Source: Eubacterium_U album (GTDB taxonomy: Bacteria > Bacillota > Clostridia > Lachnospirales > Lachnospiraceae). From it: 64,000 bases of DNA. Of the stretch, positions 18,255 through 27,655 are shown one piece after another. A program made the position numbers and the translations under genes. Position 1 is the first letter of the stretch. Each line of letters opens with the position of its first letter. A model generated the notes under the pieces. That model did not search any database, was not told the DNA's origin, and worked only from the letters and a program-made list of their open reading frames with translations. The stretch covers positions 310,001 to 374,000 of the forward strand of contig NZ_JAODBU010000003.1 in assembly GCF_025336545.1 (NCBI RefSeq). Reading direction: 5' to 3'.

Positions 18255-19421
18255 ATGAAATCATTAAAAATTGGAGAATTAGAGGCAAAAATTCCACTCA
18301 TTCAAGGTGGAATGGGCGTTGGAATAAGTCTTTCAGGACTTGCCGGGGCAGTGGCGCTTGAGGGAGGAATAGGTGTAATAAGCACGGCACAAATAGGTTA
18401 TAAAGAGCCTGACTGGGATAGAAATCCGATAGAAGCAAATTTGAGGGCAATAAAAAAAGAAGTAAAGAAAGCAAAAGAAATCAGTCATGGTGGAATAATT
18501 GCGACGAATATAATGGTTGCGACAAAATTTTATGATAAATATGTTAAAGCTGCAATCGATGCAGGCGTTGATATGATAATATCCGGAGCCGGACTTCCAC
18601 TCAATTTGCCTGAACTTGCAAGGAAAAGTAAAGTGAAATTAGCACCGATAGTTTCATCTAAAAAAGCTGCGCAAATTATATTTAGAAGATGGGAGAGAAA
18701 TTATAACACGACTCCTGATTGCGTAATAGTTGAAGGACCAAATGCCGGTGGGCATTTAGGATTTAAACCGGATGAAATTGAACAATATAATGTATGCCGA
18801 AATGACGAACCAGAAAATACAGACAAGTATAATAAAACAGAAACGAATAATATAAATGTATGCCGGAAAGCAAATTCTGTTAATTTAGAATTTGATAATA
18901 GGGCAAAAATAAAATTATACTCAGATGAAATAAAAGATATTATAGATTTTGTACACACATATGAAGAAAAATGTGAAAAAGATATTCCGGTTGTTGTTGC
19001 AGGAGGGATATATGATAAAGCGGATGCAGATTGTATATTCGAATTAGGTGCATCAGGAATTCAGGTGGCAACTCCATTTGTCGCCACAAAAGAATGTGAT
19101 GCCCATGAAAATTACAAGATGGCATATGTGAATTGTAAAAAAGATGATATTGAAATAATAAAAAGTCCGGTTGGAATGCCGGCAAGAGCAATAAACAACA
19201 AATTTCTTAAAAGGGTTAAGAAAGAGGGGAGAATTGCACCTATAAAATGTCATCAATGTGTATCTACATGCAACATGTTAGAGACACCTTATTGTATCAC
19301 GGATGCTTTGATAAATGCCGTAAGTGGAAATGTTGATGAAGGCTTAATATTTTGTGGAGCGTATGCATATAAAATTAACGATATATCAACAGTAAAAGAT
19401 ATTATAAAAAATTACTTTTAA
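18255..19421 (+). CDS. FabK/nitronate-monooxygenase family flavoprotein
   Basis: This 388-residue FMN TIM-barrel protein is related to FabK but distinct from it. The motifs are IQGGMGVGISLSGLAGAVA, GGHLGF, VVVAGGIYDKADAD, LGASGIQVATPF and a Cys-rich end (CHQCVSTC, then TPYC). Such proteins commonly close FAS operons in Clostridia. Their reaction is not settled, and nitronate oxidation or an enoyl-reductase role are both possible. Residues about 176-220 are an Asn/Lys/Glu-rich insertion containing NVCR twice, probably a surface loop. It uses ATG 18255 after TATGGAGATAT. Confidence 0.85.
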   Translation: MKSLKIGELEAKIPLIQGGMGVGISLSGLAGAVALEGGIGVISTAQIGYKEPDWDRNPIEANLRAIKKEVKKAKEISHGGIIATNIMVATKFYDKYVKAAIDAGVDMIISGAGLPLNLPELARKSKVKLAPIVSSKKAAQIIFRRWERNYNTTPDCVIVEGPNAGGHLGFKPDEIEQYNVCRNDEPENTDKYNKTETNNINVCRKANSVNLEFDNRAKIKLYSDEIKDIIDFVHTYEEKCEKDIPVVVAGGIYDKADADCIFELGASGIQVATPFVATKECDAHENYKMAYVNCKKDDIEIIKSPVGMPARAINNKFLKRVKKEGRIAPIKCHQCVSTCNMLETPYCITDALINAVSGNVDEGLIFCGAYAYKINDISTVKDIIKNYF

Positions 19422-19644
19422 ATATGCTATAAGCAGTAAAAGATGTTAAAAAAAGTGGCTTTATAGGCAGTTAAATAGGCAATTTTAACAAAATTATTTT
19501 TCAACAGAACATACGGTTGTATTTTCTCACTGTTAAGATATAATTATGATGTGATAGGTATGTATAGTAAGAAAAGTATACAAACTTATATCATTTTTTT
19601 ACTTGAATTCTAATATACTTATGAAAAGAATATGGTGAGTGCGA

Positions 19645-21336
19645 ATGGAGAACAACAAAAAAGACAGATACGAGAGTGTAAGTGGAAAAGGATACAAATC
19701 AAAGAAACCTGTAAAGAAGAGAAAAAGAAATAAGCCTGTTTTTTCTAATTTGAAAAAATACATAGGAATAGTTATAGGAATAGTATGCATAGCTTTGGTG
19801 GCAATATATGTAAATGGAACGGTTTATTATACAACTCATTTTTACAAGGGAACACATATTAACGGAATAGATGTATCTAAATTGACAGCAGATGAAGTTG
19901 AAAATGCTATAAAGGATTATGAACTTACAATTACTGAAAGAGGTAAAGAAAAGTCAGCTACATATATTGAAACTCTTGCAGGAAAAGATATTGATATGAA
20001 AGTAGTTTCAAGAGAGTCATTGGACAATCTTGTAAAAGAGCAGAATCAATTTGTTTGGTTTACTGCAACCGGTACAAATCATGAAGAGAAGCAGATGATA
20101 GAATATGATAGCGACAAACTTGCTGAATTTGTAAATAACTTAAAAGGTTTAGATTCTAAATATGCTGATAAGCCGACTAATGCATCTATATCTGATTATA
20201 ATAACGGATATACAATAGTTGAAGCTAAACAAGGGAACTTTCTTAATAAAAAGAAAACAATTGAGTGCCTTGAAAATACTATCTCTTCTTTAAAAGAAAA
20301 AGTTGATTTGGATAAAGAAGGATGTTATCGCGTGCCTAATATTGCATCTGACAGTGAACAGCTTACAACAGTTTTAGATCAGTTAAATAAATACACGGGA
20401 ACAACAATTACATATAATTTTGGTGATACTCAGGAAGTCGTTGACGGAAGTGTTATTTCAGGTTGGCTTGTTGTTGATGGAAATAATGTTTCATTAAGTA
20501 AGGAAAAAGTTGATGAATTTGTTGACTCAATACGAAAGAAGTACGACACAATTTTCTCAAACAGAGAATTTAAAACAACATATGGAAAGACTGTAAAAGT
20601 TAATGGCGGTGATTACGGTTGGTGGCTTAATACAGCTAAGGAATCTGAGGGTTTAATGCAGCAGATTGAAAATGGTGAAAGCGGTGAAAGAAAGCCTGTT
20701 TATTACCAGGAGGCTGCAAGTCATGACAAAAAGGATTATGGAGATTCATATGTAGAAATTAATTTGACTTCACAACATTTGTTTGTATACAAAGATGGTC
20801 AGAAAGTTTTAGATACTGATTTTGTTTCAGGAAATGTTTCTACAAATCATGGAACACATACAGGTACTTATGGAATTACATACAAGGAAAGATATTCAGT
20901 GCTTGTAGGTGAAACATATGAGTCAACAGTATCATATTGGATGCCATTTGATGAAGATATAGGAATGCATGATGCAATATGGAAAAGCCAGTTTGGAAGC
21001 AATTTCTACAAAACAGATGGTTCTCATGGTTGTATAAATCTCCCATATCTTACTGCAAAAAAGATTTATGAATATGTTGAAAAAGGAACTCCTGTAATTG
21101 TATATGAACTTCCGGGAACAGAATCCGGCTCAGTTACATACCAGAATTCTTCTGAAATTGCTCAGGCTGCAATTGAAGCAATTGATGCCATCGGCACTGT
21201 AACTAAGAACAGTGGCGATACAATAAAAGATGCAAGATACATGTACAACAAAATCAACTCAGATGCTAAAAAATATGTAACTAATTATGACAAGTTACAG
21301 GCAGCTGAGAAGAAATTTAAAGAATATAGTAATTAG
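19645..21336 (+). CDS. membrane-anchored L,D-transpeptidase with VanW-like N-terminal domains
   Basis: The 563-residue protein has a very basic cytoplasmic start and one membrane segment (about residues 36-58, IGIVIGIVCIALVAIYVNG). Two peptidoglycan-binding-like modules come next (HINGIDVSKLTADEVENAI marks the first). A YkuD domain at the end contains HGTHTGTYGI and the catalytic SHGCINLP. It forms 3-3 peptidoglycan cross-links or attaches proteins to the wall. Either ATG 19645 or GTG 19639 could start it. GGTGAG upstream favours 19645. It stands alone, followed by a terminator. Confidence 0.9.
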   Translation: MENNKKDRYESVSGKGYKSKKPVKKRKRNKPVFSNLKKYIGIVIGIVCIALVAIYVNGTVYYTTHFYKGTHINGIDVSKLTADEVENAIKDYELTITERGKEKSATYIETLAGKDIDMKVVSRESLDNLVKEQNQFVWFTATGTNHEEKQMIEYDSDKLAEFVNNLKGLDSKYADKPTNASISDYNNGYTIVEAKQGNFLNKKKTIECLENTISSLKEKVDLDKEGCYRVPNIASDSEQLTTVLDQLNKYTGTTITYNFGDTQEVVDGSVISGWLVVDGNNVSLSKEKVDEFVDSIRKKYDTIFSNREFKTTYGKTVKVNGGDYGWWLNTAKESEGLMQQIENGESGERKPVYYQEAASHDKKDYGDSYVEINLTSQHLFVYKDGQKVLDTDFVSGNVSTNHGTHTGTYGITYKERYSVLVGETYESTVSYWMPFDEDIGMHDAIWKSQFGSNFYKTDGSHGCINLPYLTAKKIYEYVEKGTPVIVYELPGTESGSVTYQNSSEIAQAAIEAIDAIGTVTKNSGDTIKDARYMYNKINSDAKKYVTNYDKLQAAEKKFKEYSN

Positions 21337-21433
21337 AGTAGTATTATGGCAATTGCTATTTTAATATAGGAGTTAAAGCAACATAATGGAAATTACTATT
21401 TAAATATAGGAATTTGAATGTGATTATAGAGAG

Positions 21434-21495
21434 CACTCCATTCTAAGAAACAAGTTATTATAGATTGACTTGAATATCTTAGAATGGAGTGTTTT
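21434..21495 (+). terminator. Rho-independent terminator
   Basis: A 15-bp perfect stem (21434-21448 with 21477-21491) with a 28-nt loop, followed by TTTTATT. It ends the L,D-transpeptidase unit. Confidence 0.85.
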
Positions 21496-21514
21496 ATTAT
21501 GTTTCAAGTGATTG

Positions 21515-21555
21515 AAGTGTACCATATAAGTTGGAACACTTTCGCCATGAAACAA
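21515..21555. repeat. dispersed ~41-bp element, copy A
   Basis: It begins AAGTGTACCATATAAGT and continues with GGA-ACAC-x4-CGCCATG and ACAA. A second copy with about 80% identity is at 53790-53830. Both lie in intergenic DNA downstream of a terminator. It could be the solo end of a lost insertion sequence or a regulatory site. No transposase is nearby. Confidence 0.5.
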
Positions 21556-21611
21556 TCCACAATATTCCAAAAAACCCAAAAGCTTTTAATTATTCAAATT
21601 AACATGAACTC

Positions 21612-21640
21612 TTCCTTATGAATGATATTTGTGGTAAAAT
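21612..21640 (+). promoter_or_regulatory. promoter with extended -10 (TGGTAAAAT)
   Basis: TTCCTT, a 17-bp spacer and TAAAAT, with a TG extension. The same extended -10 block (ATTTGTGGTAAAATA) precedes proB. Confidence 0.55.
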
Positions 21641-21786
21641 ACAAAAGATGTAAATATAAAAATACAATTGAGAAGAAATTACGGATGTGTTTAGATAAAA
21701 AGAATAAATACGTAACAAACAAAAAGTCTATAAAATAAACACATCAAAACAATACTTCACAAGTAATAACAATAGGAGATAAAAAG

Positions 21787-23520
21787 ATGGCTGAGAGATA
21801 CGAAGATATATTAACACTTGAAAATAATCAGTGGACTTACGGATGTCCTGTCCTAATAGAGGGAGGCGTATTGCAGTATGACACTGTAAGCGAAAGAAAT
21901 CTTTTAACAATTAATTTTATGAATATCTGCGATGCTGTTTTGTCAGAAGTAGATTTGACAATTTATGCATCAGATGAAGCAGAAGAAAATATATTAGAAA
22001 TTGAGCATCAGTATTTGAAACTCCATTTAGAGCCGGGAGCAAAATTTGGAAATAATGTACATTTGCCTATAGAAGATAAAGAGGCAAAGAAATTTAAATT
22101 AAAAATAACCAAAGTTGTATGCGAAGATGACGGAAGTGAATGGATAAAGGATGATATATTTGAAGCACATCCTGAGATAACTAATCCTGAAGAATTTGGA
22201 CAAAAGATGGATCAGGAATACGAAGACAAATACAATAAATGCGAAGAGTTGATTGTATTAGAGGATTCCGAAAATCTTAAAAAAGTTGTAGAGATTCTTG
22301 AAACATTAAGATGGTACAAGAACTGTGAAGAAATGTACGATTATGCTAAGAGAAAATATGATATAACTCTTAGAACAGAGAAAAGAAAAAAACGTGAAGG
22401 CGAAAGAAAAGATGCACGCAAGAAGAAACAGAAAATGGCAGCAGCAATTGCAGCTTGTATTGCCAGCGTAGCAGTCATAATATTCGCAATAGTTTACCTT
22501 ACAGTAATCGGACCAAATCATCAGGTTAAAATTGCTAAAGAATACAACAATCAGGGTGAATTCCAGAAAGCAATTGAAATTTGTGAAAACCTTCATGGAT
22601 TTGGAAACAGTAAAGAAGTATTAAAGGAAGCAAACTATCAGATTGGATTTCTTGCATTTAACCAGCAGGATTTTGAAACTGCATTAAAGTATTTTGAAAA
22701 AACAACAGGCTACAAAGGAACAAATAATTTACTTTCACAGTCTTACTACAATTTAGGACAGCAGTCAGCACAGGGTGAACAGTATGAAGCAGCATTGGAT
22801 TATTATACAAAAGGATATAATACAGCAACAGAAGATAAAGTAAAACTAAATTGCCAGACAGGAATAGCATTAGCACAGTATAAATTAGCTTATGTAACAG
22901 AAGCATGGTCAACAATCAATGCCGTTTATGAAGCAGATAAAAATGTAAAAGCAGCATACGATGAATACGGATACGCTTATGCAATGAAAGTTTTATCAGA
23001 AGGAAATGTAGACGAAGCAACTGCAGTATTTAAGTTAATAAAAGGATATGCAGATAGTGCAGCACAGTATGGCAAGATTATTTATGAAAAGGCTGTTCCG
23101 GTTGCAGAAGCAGGAGATTTGGCTTCAGCATTAAGCACATTAAAAGAAGTTAAAGATGATTATGAACCGGCTGGAAAACTTTATAAAGAAATGGATGAGT
23201 TTATAACAGCAAGTTCTAACTGGGTTGGAAACTGGAAAATGAAAGGTGACCAGGGTGATTACACAATGACAATAAGCACATTGTTATACAAAGGCGAATT
23301 GTGCTTAAAGGTTACTGACACATATTTAGATTATGATAAAATTATAAGCACGAAAGAAAAGGTTAGAAAAATTTATGTGGCATCGGAAAGAGTTGAATAT
23401 AAATTAAAAGATGTTCATAATTATAAAATCATTCTTACAAGAGAAACTTCTAAGAAAATCAAGAGAGTTTTATCTTATGATGGAGCATCATATATAAGAA
23501 AATATAAGAAAACAAAATAA
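21787..23520 (+). CDS. single-pass membrane protein with TPR-like repeats
   Basis: In this 577-residue protein the first ~200 residues are cytoplasmic, with no recognised domain. They are followed by a charged Lys/Arg-rich stretch and one transmembrane segment near 218-243 (AAAIAACIASVAVIIFAIVYL). The outer part contains TPR-like helical repeats (NNQGEFQKAIEIC, NQQDFETALKYFEK, GEQYEAALDYYTKGY). A C-terminal beta region of about 100 residues begins at NWVGNWKM. It is probably a scaffold or envelope-sensing protein, and its function is unknown. AATAGGAGAT precedes the ATG. It is followed by a terminator-like hairpin and then the transglutaminase gene. Confidence 0.75.
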   Translation: MAERYEDILTLENNQWTYGCPVLIEGGVLQYDTVSERNLLTINFMNICDAVLSEVDLTIYASDEAEENILEIEHQYLKLHLEPGAKFGNNVHLPIEDKEAKKFKLKITKVVCEDDGSEWIKDDIFEAHPEITNPEEFGQKMDQEYEDKYNKCEELIVLEDSENLKKVVEILETLRWYKNCEEMYDYAKRKYDITLRTEKRKKREGERKDARKKKQKMAAAIAACIASVAVIIFAIVYLTVIGPNHQVKIAKEYNNQGEFQKAIEICENLHGFGNSKEVLKEANYQIGFLAFNQQDFETALKYFEKTTGYKGTNNLLSQSYYNLGQQSAQGEQYEAALDYYTKGYNTATEDKVKLNCQTGIALAQYKLAYVTEAWSTINAVYEADKNVKAAYDEYGYAYAMKVLSEGNVDEATAVFKLIKGYADSAAQYGKIIYEKAVPVAEAGDLASALSTLKEVKDDYEPAGKLYKEMDEFITASSNWVGNWKMKGDQGDYTMTISTLLYKGELCLKVTDTYLDYDKIISTKEKVRKIYVASERVEYKLKDVHNYKIILTRETSKKIKRVLSYDGASYIRKYKKTK

Positions 23521-23535
23521 TAAACATAATGAATG

Positions 23536-23577
23536 GGGCTGTTGTGCTAATTAAAGTTAGTGTAACAGCCCTATAAT
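23536..23577 (+). terminator. terminator-like hairpin
   Basis: GGGCTGTT pairs with AACAGCCC and an inner CTAA/TTAG extends the stem. The T-tract is weak (CTATAATAAA), so partial read-through into the next gene is possible. Confidence 0.6.
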
Positions 23578-23601
23578 AAAATAAATAATTTGAGGGAAGA
23601 A

Positions 23602-24813
23602 ATGAAGAAAAGAATATATTCAATAATTATAGCTGTGGTGCTTATGCTTTCGTCTATAGCAGCACCTACCAAAGTATCAGCGTTAGAAATTCCATACAGA
23701 GTAGATGTAACAAAATATACATCAGACGAAGCAAATGCCTCAGCACAAATTAGGGAACAGGTAAAGGCACACGCAAATACAGTAACAGTATATGTAAGAA
23801 CAAAAGACAAAGATTTGTATGCAGTATTTAATCGAATATGGAATAATGCATTTGCAGAAACTACAAATCCGGACGAAGGAGATTATTTATATTGGCAAAT
23901 GTCAAGCATGGCAGCAAGCTACAACGCCCTTATGCGTAAAGAGAAGGGAAGCAATACATATTATACAAAATACACAATTAATGTAGATTACTTTATTTCT
24001 TTAGAACAGGAACAGATGTTGACACAAGAATTAAATATAATAAATGAGAGTTTTGGTTTCACGGAAACAACAACAGATTATGAAAAAGTAAAAACTATCT
24101 ATGATTATATTTGCCACAATGTAACATATGATTACAGCGATAACAATATGAAATTTACGGCTTATGCAGCAGTGACTACAGGTAAATCAGTATGTCAGGG
24201 ATATGCAACTCTGTTTTACAGATTGGTAAAAATGCAGGGGATTTCATCCAGAGTGATAGCAGGCCATGGAACAAATACAGATGTATATCACGGATGGAAT
24301 ATAGTTAAACTGGGAAATCTGTATTACAATGTGGATGCAACATGGGATGCGGCAAATTATAATCATGGGCATGCTTATGAATATTTTCTAAAGGGAGATG
24401 TATTTGAAGACCATACACGAAATGACGATTACAAGACCAAAAGTTTTTATGCTACATATCCTATGGCTGCAGATGATTATGTAGAAGGAGTTGAAGCTGT
24501 TGCATCGGCTGAAACAGTTAATTCAACATTTACAATGAATAAAACATCAATTAAGAAACTGACAAGAAAAAAAATCAGTTTTAATAAAATTGCAGAAGCG
24601 ACAGGATATGAAATTCAATATTCGACAAATAAAAAATTTGCCTCAAAGAAAAAAATGACAACAACAAAGACAATATGCAAATTTAGCAAATTAAGTAAAA
24701 AGAAAACATATTATTTTAGAGTACGTGGTTACAGAAAAGCAGGTAGTGGAAAAATATACACTAAATGGTCGACAGTTAAAAAAATAAAGAAAATAAAGAA
24801 AATAAAGAAATAA
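23602..24813 (+). CDS. secreted transglutaminase-like protein with basic C-terminal domain
   Basis: The 403-residue protein has a signal peptide (about 1-27, ending KVSA). Its transglutaminase-like cysteine-protease fold has the triad Cys198 (GKSVCQGYA), His230 (DVYHGWNIV) and Asp245 (NVDATWDA). From about 315 there is a Lys-rich Fn3-like domain like that of the other surface proteins here, ending in KKIKK repeats. It probably acts outside the cell on peptides or wall proteins, and the substrate is unknown. ATG 23602 is preferred over TTG 23590 because GAGGGAAG sits before it. Confidence 0.85.
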   Translation: MKKRIYSIIIAVVLMLSSIAAPTKVSALEIPYRVDVTKYTSDEANASAQIREQVKAHANTVTVYVRTKDKDLYAVFNRIWNNAFAETTNPDEGDYLYWQMSSMAASYNALMRKEKGSNTYYTKYTINVDYFISLEQEQMLTQELNIINESFGFTETTTDYEKVKTIYDYICHNVTYDYSDNNMKFTAYAAVTTGKSVCQGYATLFYRLVKMQGISSRVIAGHGTNTDVYHGWNIVKLGNLYYNVDATWDAANYNHGHAYEYFLKGDVFEDHTRNDDYKTKSFYATYPMAADDYVEGVEAVASAETVNSTFTMNKTSIKKLTRKKISFNKIAEATGYEIQYSTNKKFASKKKMTTTKTICKFSKLSKKKTYYFRVRGYRKAGSGKIYTKWSTVKKIKKIKKIKK

Positions 24814-24833
24814 TTATATGGATGGAGATGACA

Positions 24834-25379
24834 ATGGAAATATTAGATGTGGTTGATGAAAATGGAAATCCGATAGGAGAAACAGTTGAAAGAACTGTAG
24901 CACATAAAACGGGAGTAAGACATAGAACGTCTCATGTGTGGGTGGTTCGCAAAAACAATGGAAGTATGGAAATTCTCTTGCAGAAAAGAAGTAAAAACAA
25001 AGACTCGCATCCGGGGTGTCTTGACTGCTCAAGCGCAGGACATATTCCGGCAGGAGTGGATTTTATTCCGTCTGCAATTAGAGAACTCAAGGAAGAGCTT
25101 GGAATTGATGCTAAAGAAGACGAGTTTGTGTATTGTGGGCAAACGGTAGGGAAAAGAACAAATGTATTTTACGGCGAAGAATTTATAGATAATCAGGTAA
25201 GTAACATCTATTATATAGAAAGAAATATGGAAGCTGATAAATTCAATATACAAAAAGAAGAACTAGAGTCCGTTGTATGGATGAAATACGATGATGTAGT
25301 TTTTATGGTAGAGAATAATACAATACCAAATTGTATTAAAATGGAAGAGTTAGAGATGATGGGAAAGAAAATTAAATAA
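24834..25379 (+). CDS. NUDIX hydrolase
   Basis: This 181-residue cytosolic NUDIX protein starts EILDVVDENGNPIGE and has the block HRTSHVWVV. Its NUDIX box (SAGHIPAG, then SAIRELKEELGI) contains the REL-x-EEL core, but the usual acidic residue after G-x5 is shifted. This start and box are typical of NUDIX proteins annotated near isopentenyl-diphosphate isomerase, but the substrate cannot be assigned. Of three in-frame ATGs (24822, 24828, 24834), the last has GGAG at the right distance. It lies 20 nt after the transglutaminase gene and may be co-transcribed. Confidence 0.85.
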   Translation: MEILDVVDENGNPIGETVERTVAHKTGVRHRTSHVWVVRKNNGSMEILLQKRSKNKDSHPGCLDCSSAGHIPAGVDFIPSAIRELKEELGIDAKEDEFVYCGQTVGKRTNVFYGEEFIDNQVSNIYYIERNMEADKFNIQKEELESVVWMKYDDVVFMVENNTIPNCIKMEELEMMGKKIK

Positions 25380-25397
25380 ATAATTATTGCGATAAAA

Positions 25398-25476
25398 TAA
25401 ACGCCGTTTAAGAAATTATTGAAATATTTGAATAATAATAAAAATGCTTCGATAACTTTTTAAATGGCGTTTTATA
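25398..25476 (+). terminator. long imperfect stem terminator
   Basis: TAAACGCCGTTTAAGAAATT pairs, with mismatches, with the segment ending AAATGGCGTTTTATA. It ends the transglutaminase/NUDIX unit. Confidence 0.65.
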
Positions 25477-25604
25477 ATGTTTGCGATAACATTGAATACG
25501 CTTACTTGTGCAAAATCACAAAAATAGTAAAAACATTTTTATACCTAAAAAGATAAAAATGTTTTAAATTATGCATAATGAACAAAATGTATGACTATAA
25601 ATTG

Positions 25605-25633
25605 TTGAATAATATGATAAAAAACAGTAAAAT
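25605..25633 (+). promoter_or_regulatory. promoter of the secreted-protein/peptide cassette 1
   Basis: TTGAAT, a 17-bp spacer and TAAAAT. A leader of about 140 nt follows before the start at 25782. I saw no riboswitch consensus in it. Confidence 0.6.
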
Positions 25634-25781
25634 AGTGAGTGAAATGGAAAAAGTAAATAAAAAGTATACAACTATAACTACGGGTGATTGAAAAAACTGT
25701 TTTAATTTGGTAAAATTATCTAAGGAAATGGAAAATCAGTATATGATTTGACAGAATATTTTAACTGAAAGGGGAAAAAAC

Positions 25782-27629
25782 ATGAATGTTATTTCAAAGA
25801 AGAAACAAGGAATAATCGCAATAATATGTGCGATAGCAATGGTTGTAACATCACTTACGATTTACAATCCAAGAGAGGCAAAGGCTGCTGATACAGATTA
25901 TAGTCAACTTACTTATGATTATAAAAACAAAGGTGAAGCCAATATGAAAGGGGCAGAGACAACAAAATCACAGTGGAGAGTGGCTGTTGATAAATCACAA
26001 TCAACTGGAAATATTGTAGATTGGATGACAACAGGTAGTGGAGAATTAAATTTCTATGGTGATATGTTTATGAAGGTTGTATGGCATGGAAATTATCCTG
26101 GTGCAACATTAGAAATAAACGGCGTAAAAATTGTTAAAACGGGAGCAACTGTTCCGGTATGTAATGATTTTGAAACTCATGTAAATGCAAAAAATTGGAT
26201 TAATAACAATGCATACAATGTTGTTAAAGTAACAAGCAAAGATGAAAAACAGTATGTTACTTTTATTGTTGCAACGGGTAATAAAGTTGATACTTCAACT
26301 GAAGAAAGCACAGAATTACAGAAACCAGCAGCACCAGAAGGATTAGCTGCCAATATTAATGATTTAAAGACAAATTATACAATTGCATTTTCTAATGTGG
26401 AAACAGCTACAAGTTATAAATTTTATTTAGATGGTGTATATAAAAAAGATATAACAAATGGTGGAGTTGTTACAATTAAAGAGCTGAATCTTGAAGTTGG
26501 AGAAACATACAAATTTGGTGTTAGTGCAGTAAATGATGCAGGCGAATCAGCTATTTCAGAGATTGATGTTAAAGTACCTTCTAAAGAAACAGAAACAACA
26601 GGGCCAGAGGAAACAACAAAGCCGCTTGACCCGTCAACAATTAAAGATTGGACTGAAGTTGGAAATTCAAACAAAACAATGTTCTATTACATTGCTGATG
26701 ATGCATCAGATAAAGTGCAAACTAAACCGGAAATGCGCGGTGACAGTCTTTTTGCGATATTTACGTTAACTCCTGAGTATAAAGTTAAATTGAATGAAAA
26801 AGCAATTACAGTTGGTAGGGGTGCTGACATATCAATCCCAAAGACTTCATTTGATAAAGAATACAATAAATTAGTAGTAACAAATTACTATGGAAATGAT
26901 TCAGTTACAATATATATTAAAGTTGTTTCAGCAACTGAAAAAACAAAATACAAAGTAACAGTAGACGGAACTGCTAAAGAAGTAGAAGAAGGAAGCACAT
27001 ATACATTTGGCGATAATGCACAGGGTTATTATGATACAACAAATAGTGTAGCATATGCTCCAAATACATCAATTAAAGTAAATGGCGATTTAAATATTAA
27101 GAGTATTAAATTAAATGTAGCAATGGCAAAGGGAGCAAGTATTAGATTAGCAACACCAACAGGTTTAAGATTCCAAACAAAAATCACATCAAATAATAAT
27201 GATCTTAGTTTAGATGAAATACTTAATAGCGGAATTGTTATAAAAACAGGAACAATCATTACTACTTCAACAATTTTAGGTGAAAATGGAGTTGTAAACG
27301 ATGAATTTGTAAACGATAATAGTAAATTAAAATTGAATATCACAAACAGTGGATGGTATGAAAATACAACTGGAACATTCTGTGGTTCAATTGTAGAAAT
27401 TAACAAATCAAATTATGGTACAGACTTTGTTGGCGTAGGATATGTTACTATCAAATATAATAATGGTAAAAAGACAATATATGCATCAGTAGAGACAAAA
27501 GGTGATAATGTTAGATCTGCTTCAACAGTAGCTAAAAAAGTTCAGGGATCAGATGCATATAAAAATAAGTATACTAAAGCGCAAAAAGATGTTGTAGATG
27601 CATATGCAAAGGAATATACAGCTAATTAA
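25782..27629 (+). CDS. secreted modular protein of cassette 1 (beta-sandwich, Fn3, GIRF-type C-terminal domain)
   Basis: The 615-residue protein has a signal peptide (about 1-35, ending EAKA). A beta-sandwich module (about 40-165) ends in a NVVKVTSKDEKQYVTFIV strand. An Fn3 domain (about 180-265) and a second beta-sandwich (about 285-385, FYYIADDASDKV) follow. The C-terminal domain of about 200 residues contains GASIRLATPTGLRFQTKI, GWYENTTGTFCGS and a helical end. The C-terminal domain is homologous to that of the 40105-42399 protein. Similar beta-sandwiches occur in the GH81 enzyme downstream, so glucan binding is inferred. No catalytic motif is seen. A 50-residue peptide gene follows after 26 nt. 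Confidence 0.78.
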   Translation: MNVISKKKQGIIAIICAIAMVVTSLTIYNPREAKAADTDYSQLTYDYKNKGEANMKGAETTKSQWRVAVDKSQSTGNIVDWMTTGSGELNFYGDMFMKVVWHGNYPGATLEINGVKIVKTGATVPVCNDFETHVNAKNWINNNAYNVVKVTSKDEKQYVTFIVATGNKVDTSTEESTELQKPAAPEGLAANINDLKTNYTIAFSNVETATSYKFYLDGVYKKDITNGGVVTIKELNLEVGETYKFGVSAVNDAGESAISEIDVKVPSKETETTGPEETTKPLDPSTIKDWTEVGNSNKTMFYYIADDASDKVQTKPEMRGDSLFAIFTLTPEYKVKLNEKAITVGRGADISIPKTSFDKEYNKLVVTNYYGNDSVTIYIKVVSATEKTKYKVTVDGTAKEVEEGSTYTFGDNAQGYYDTTNSVAYAPNTSIKVNGDLNIKSIKLNVAMAKGASIRLATPTGLRFQTKITSNNNDLSLDEILNSGIVIKTGTIITTSTILGENGVVNDEFVNDNSKLKLNITNSGWYENTTGTFCGSIVEINKSNYGTDFVGVGYVTIKYNNGKKTIYASVETKGDNVRSASTVAKKVQGSDAYKNKYTKAQKDVVDAYAKEYTAN

Positions 27630-27655
27630 TAATTTGATTATGGAGGAAGTTTTAA

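Larger units (their letters stand above)
21337..21786. other. intergenic region between L,D-transpeptidase and TPR membrane protein genes
   Basis: No gene is seen. It contains the terminator at 21434-21495, the dispersed element at 21515-21555 and a promoter at 21612-21640. A leader of about 140 nt with no clear structure follows. Confidence 0.55.
25380..25781. other. intergenic region upstream of cassette 1
   Basis: It contains the long-stem terminator, a promoter and an AT-rich leader. No ORF and no recognised RNA family is visible. Confidence 0.5.

Noticed and set aside
25640..25781. Riboswitch in the cassette 1 leader
   Set aside because: I looked for cyclic-di-GMP, purine, cobalamin and SAM consensus blocks and found none. 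Only weak pairings are present.
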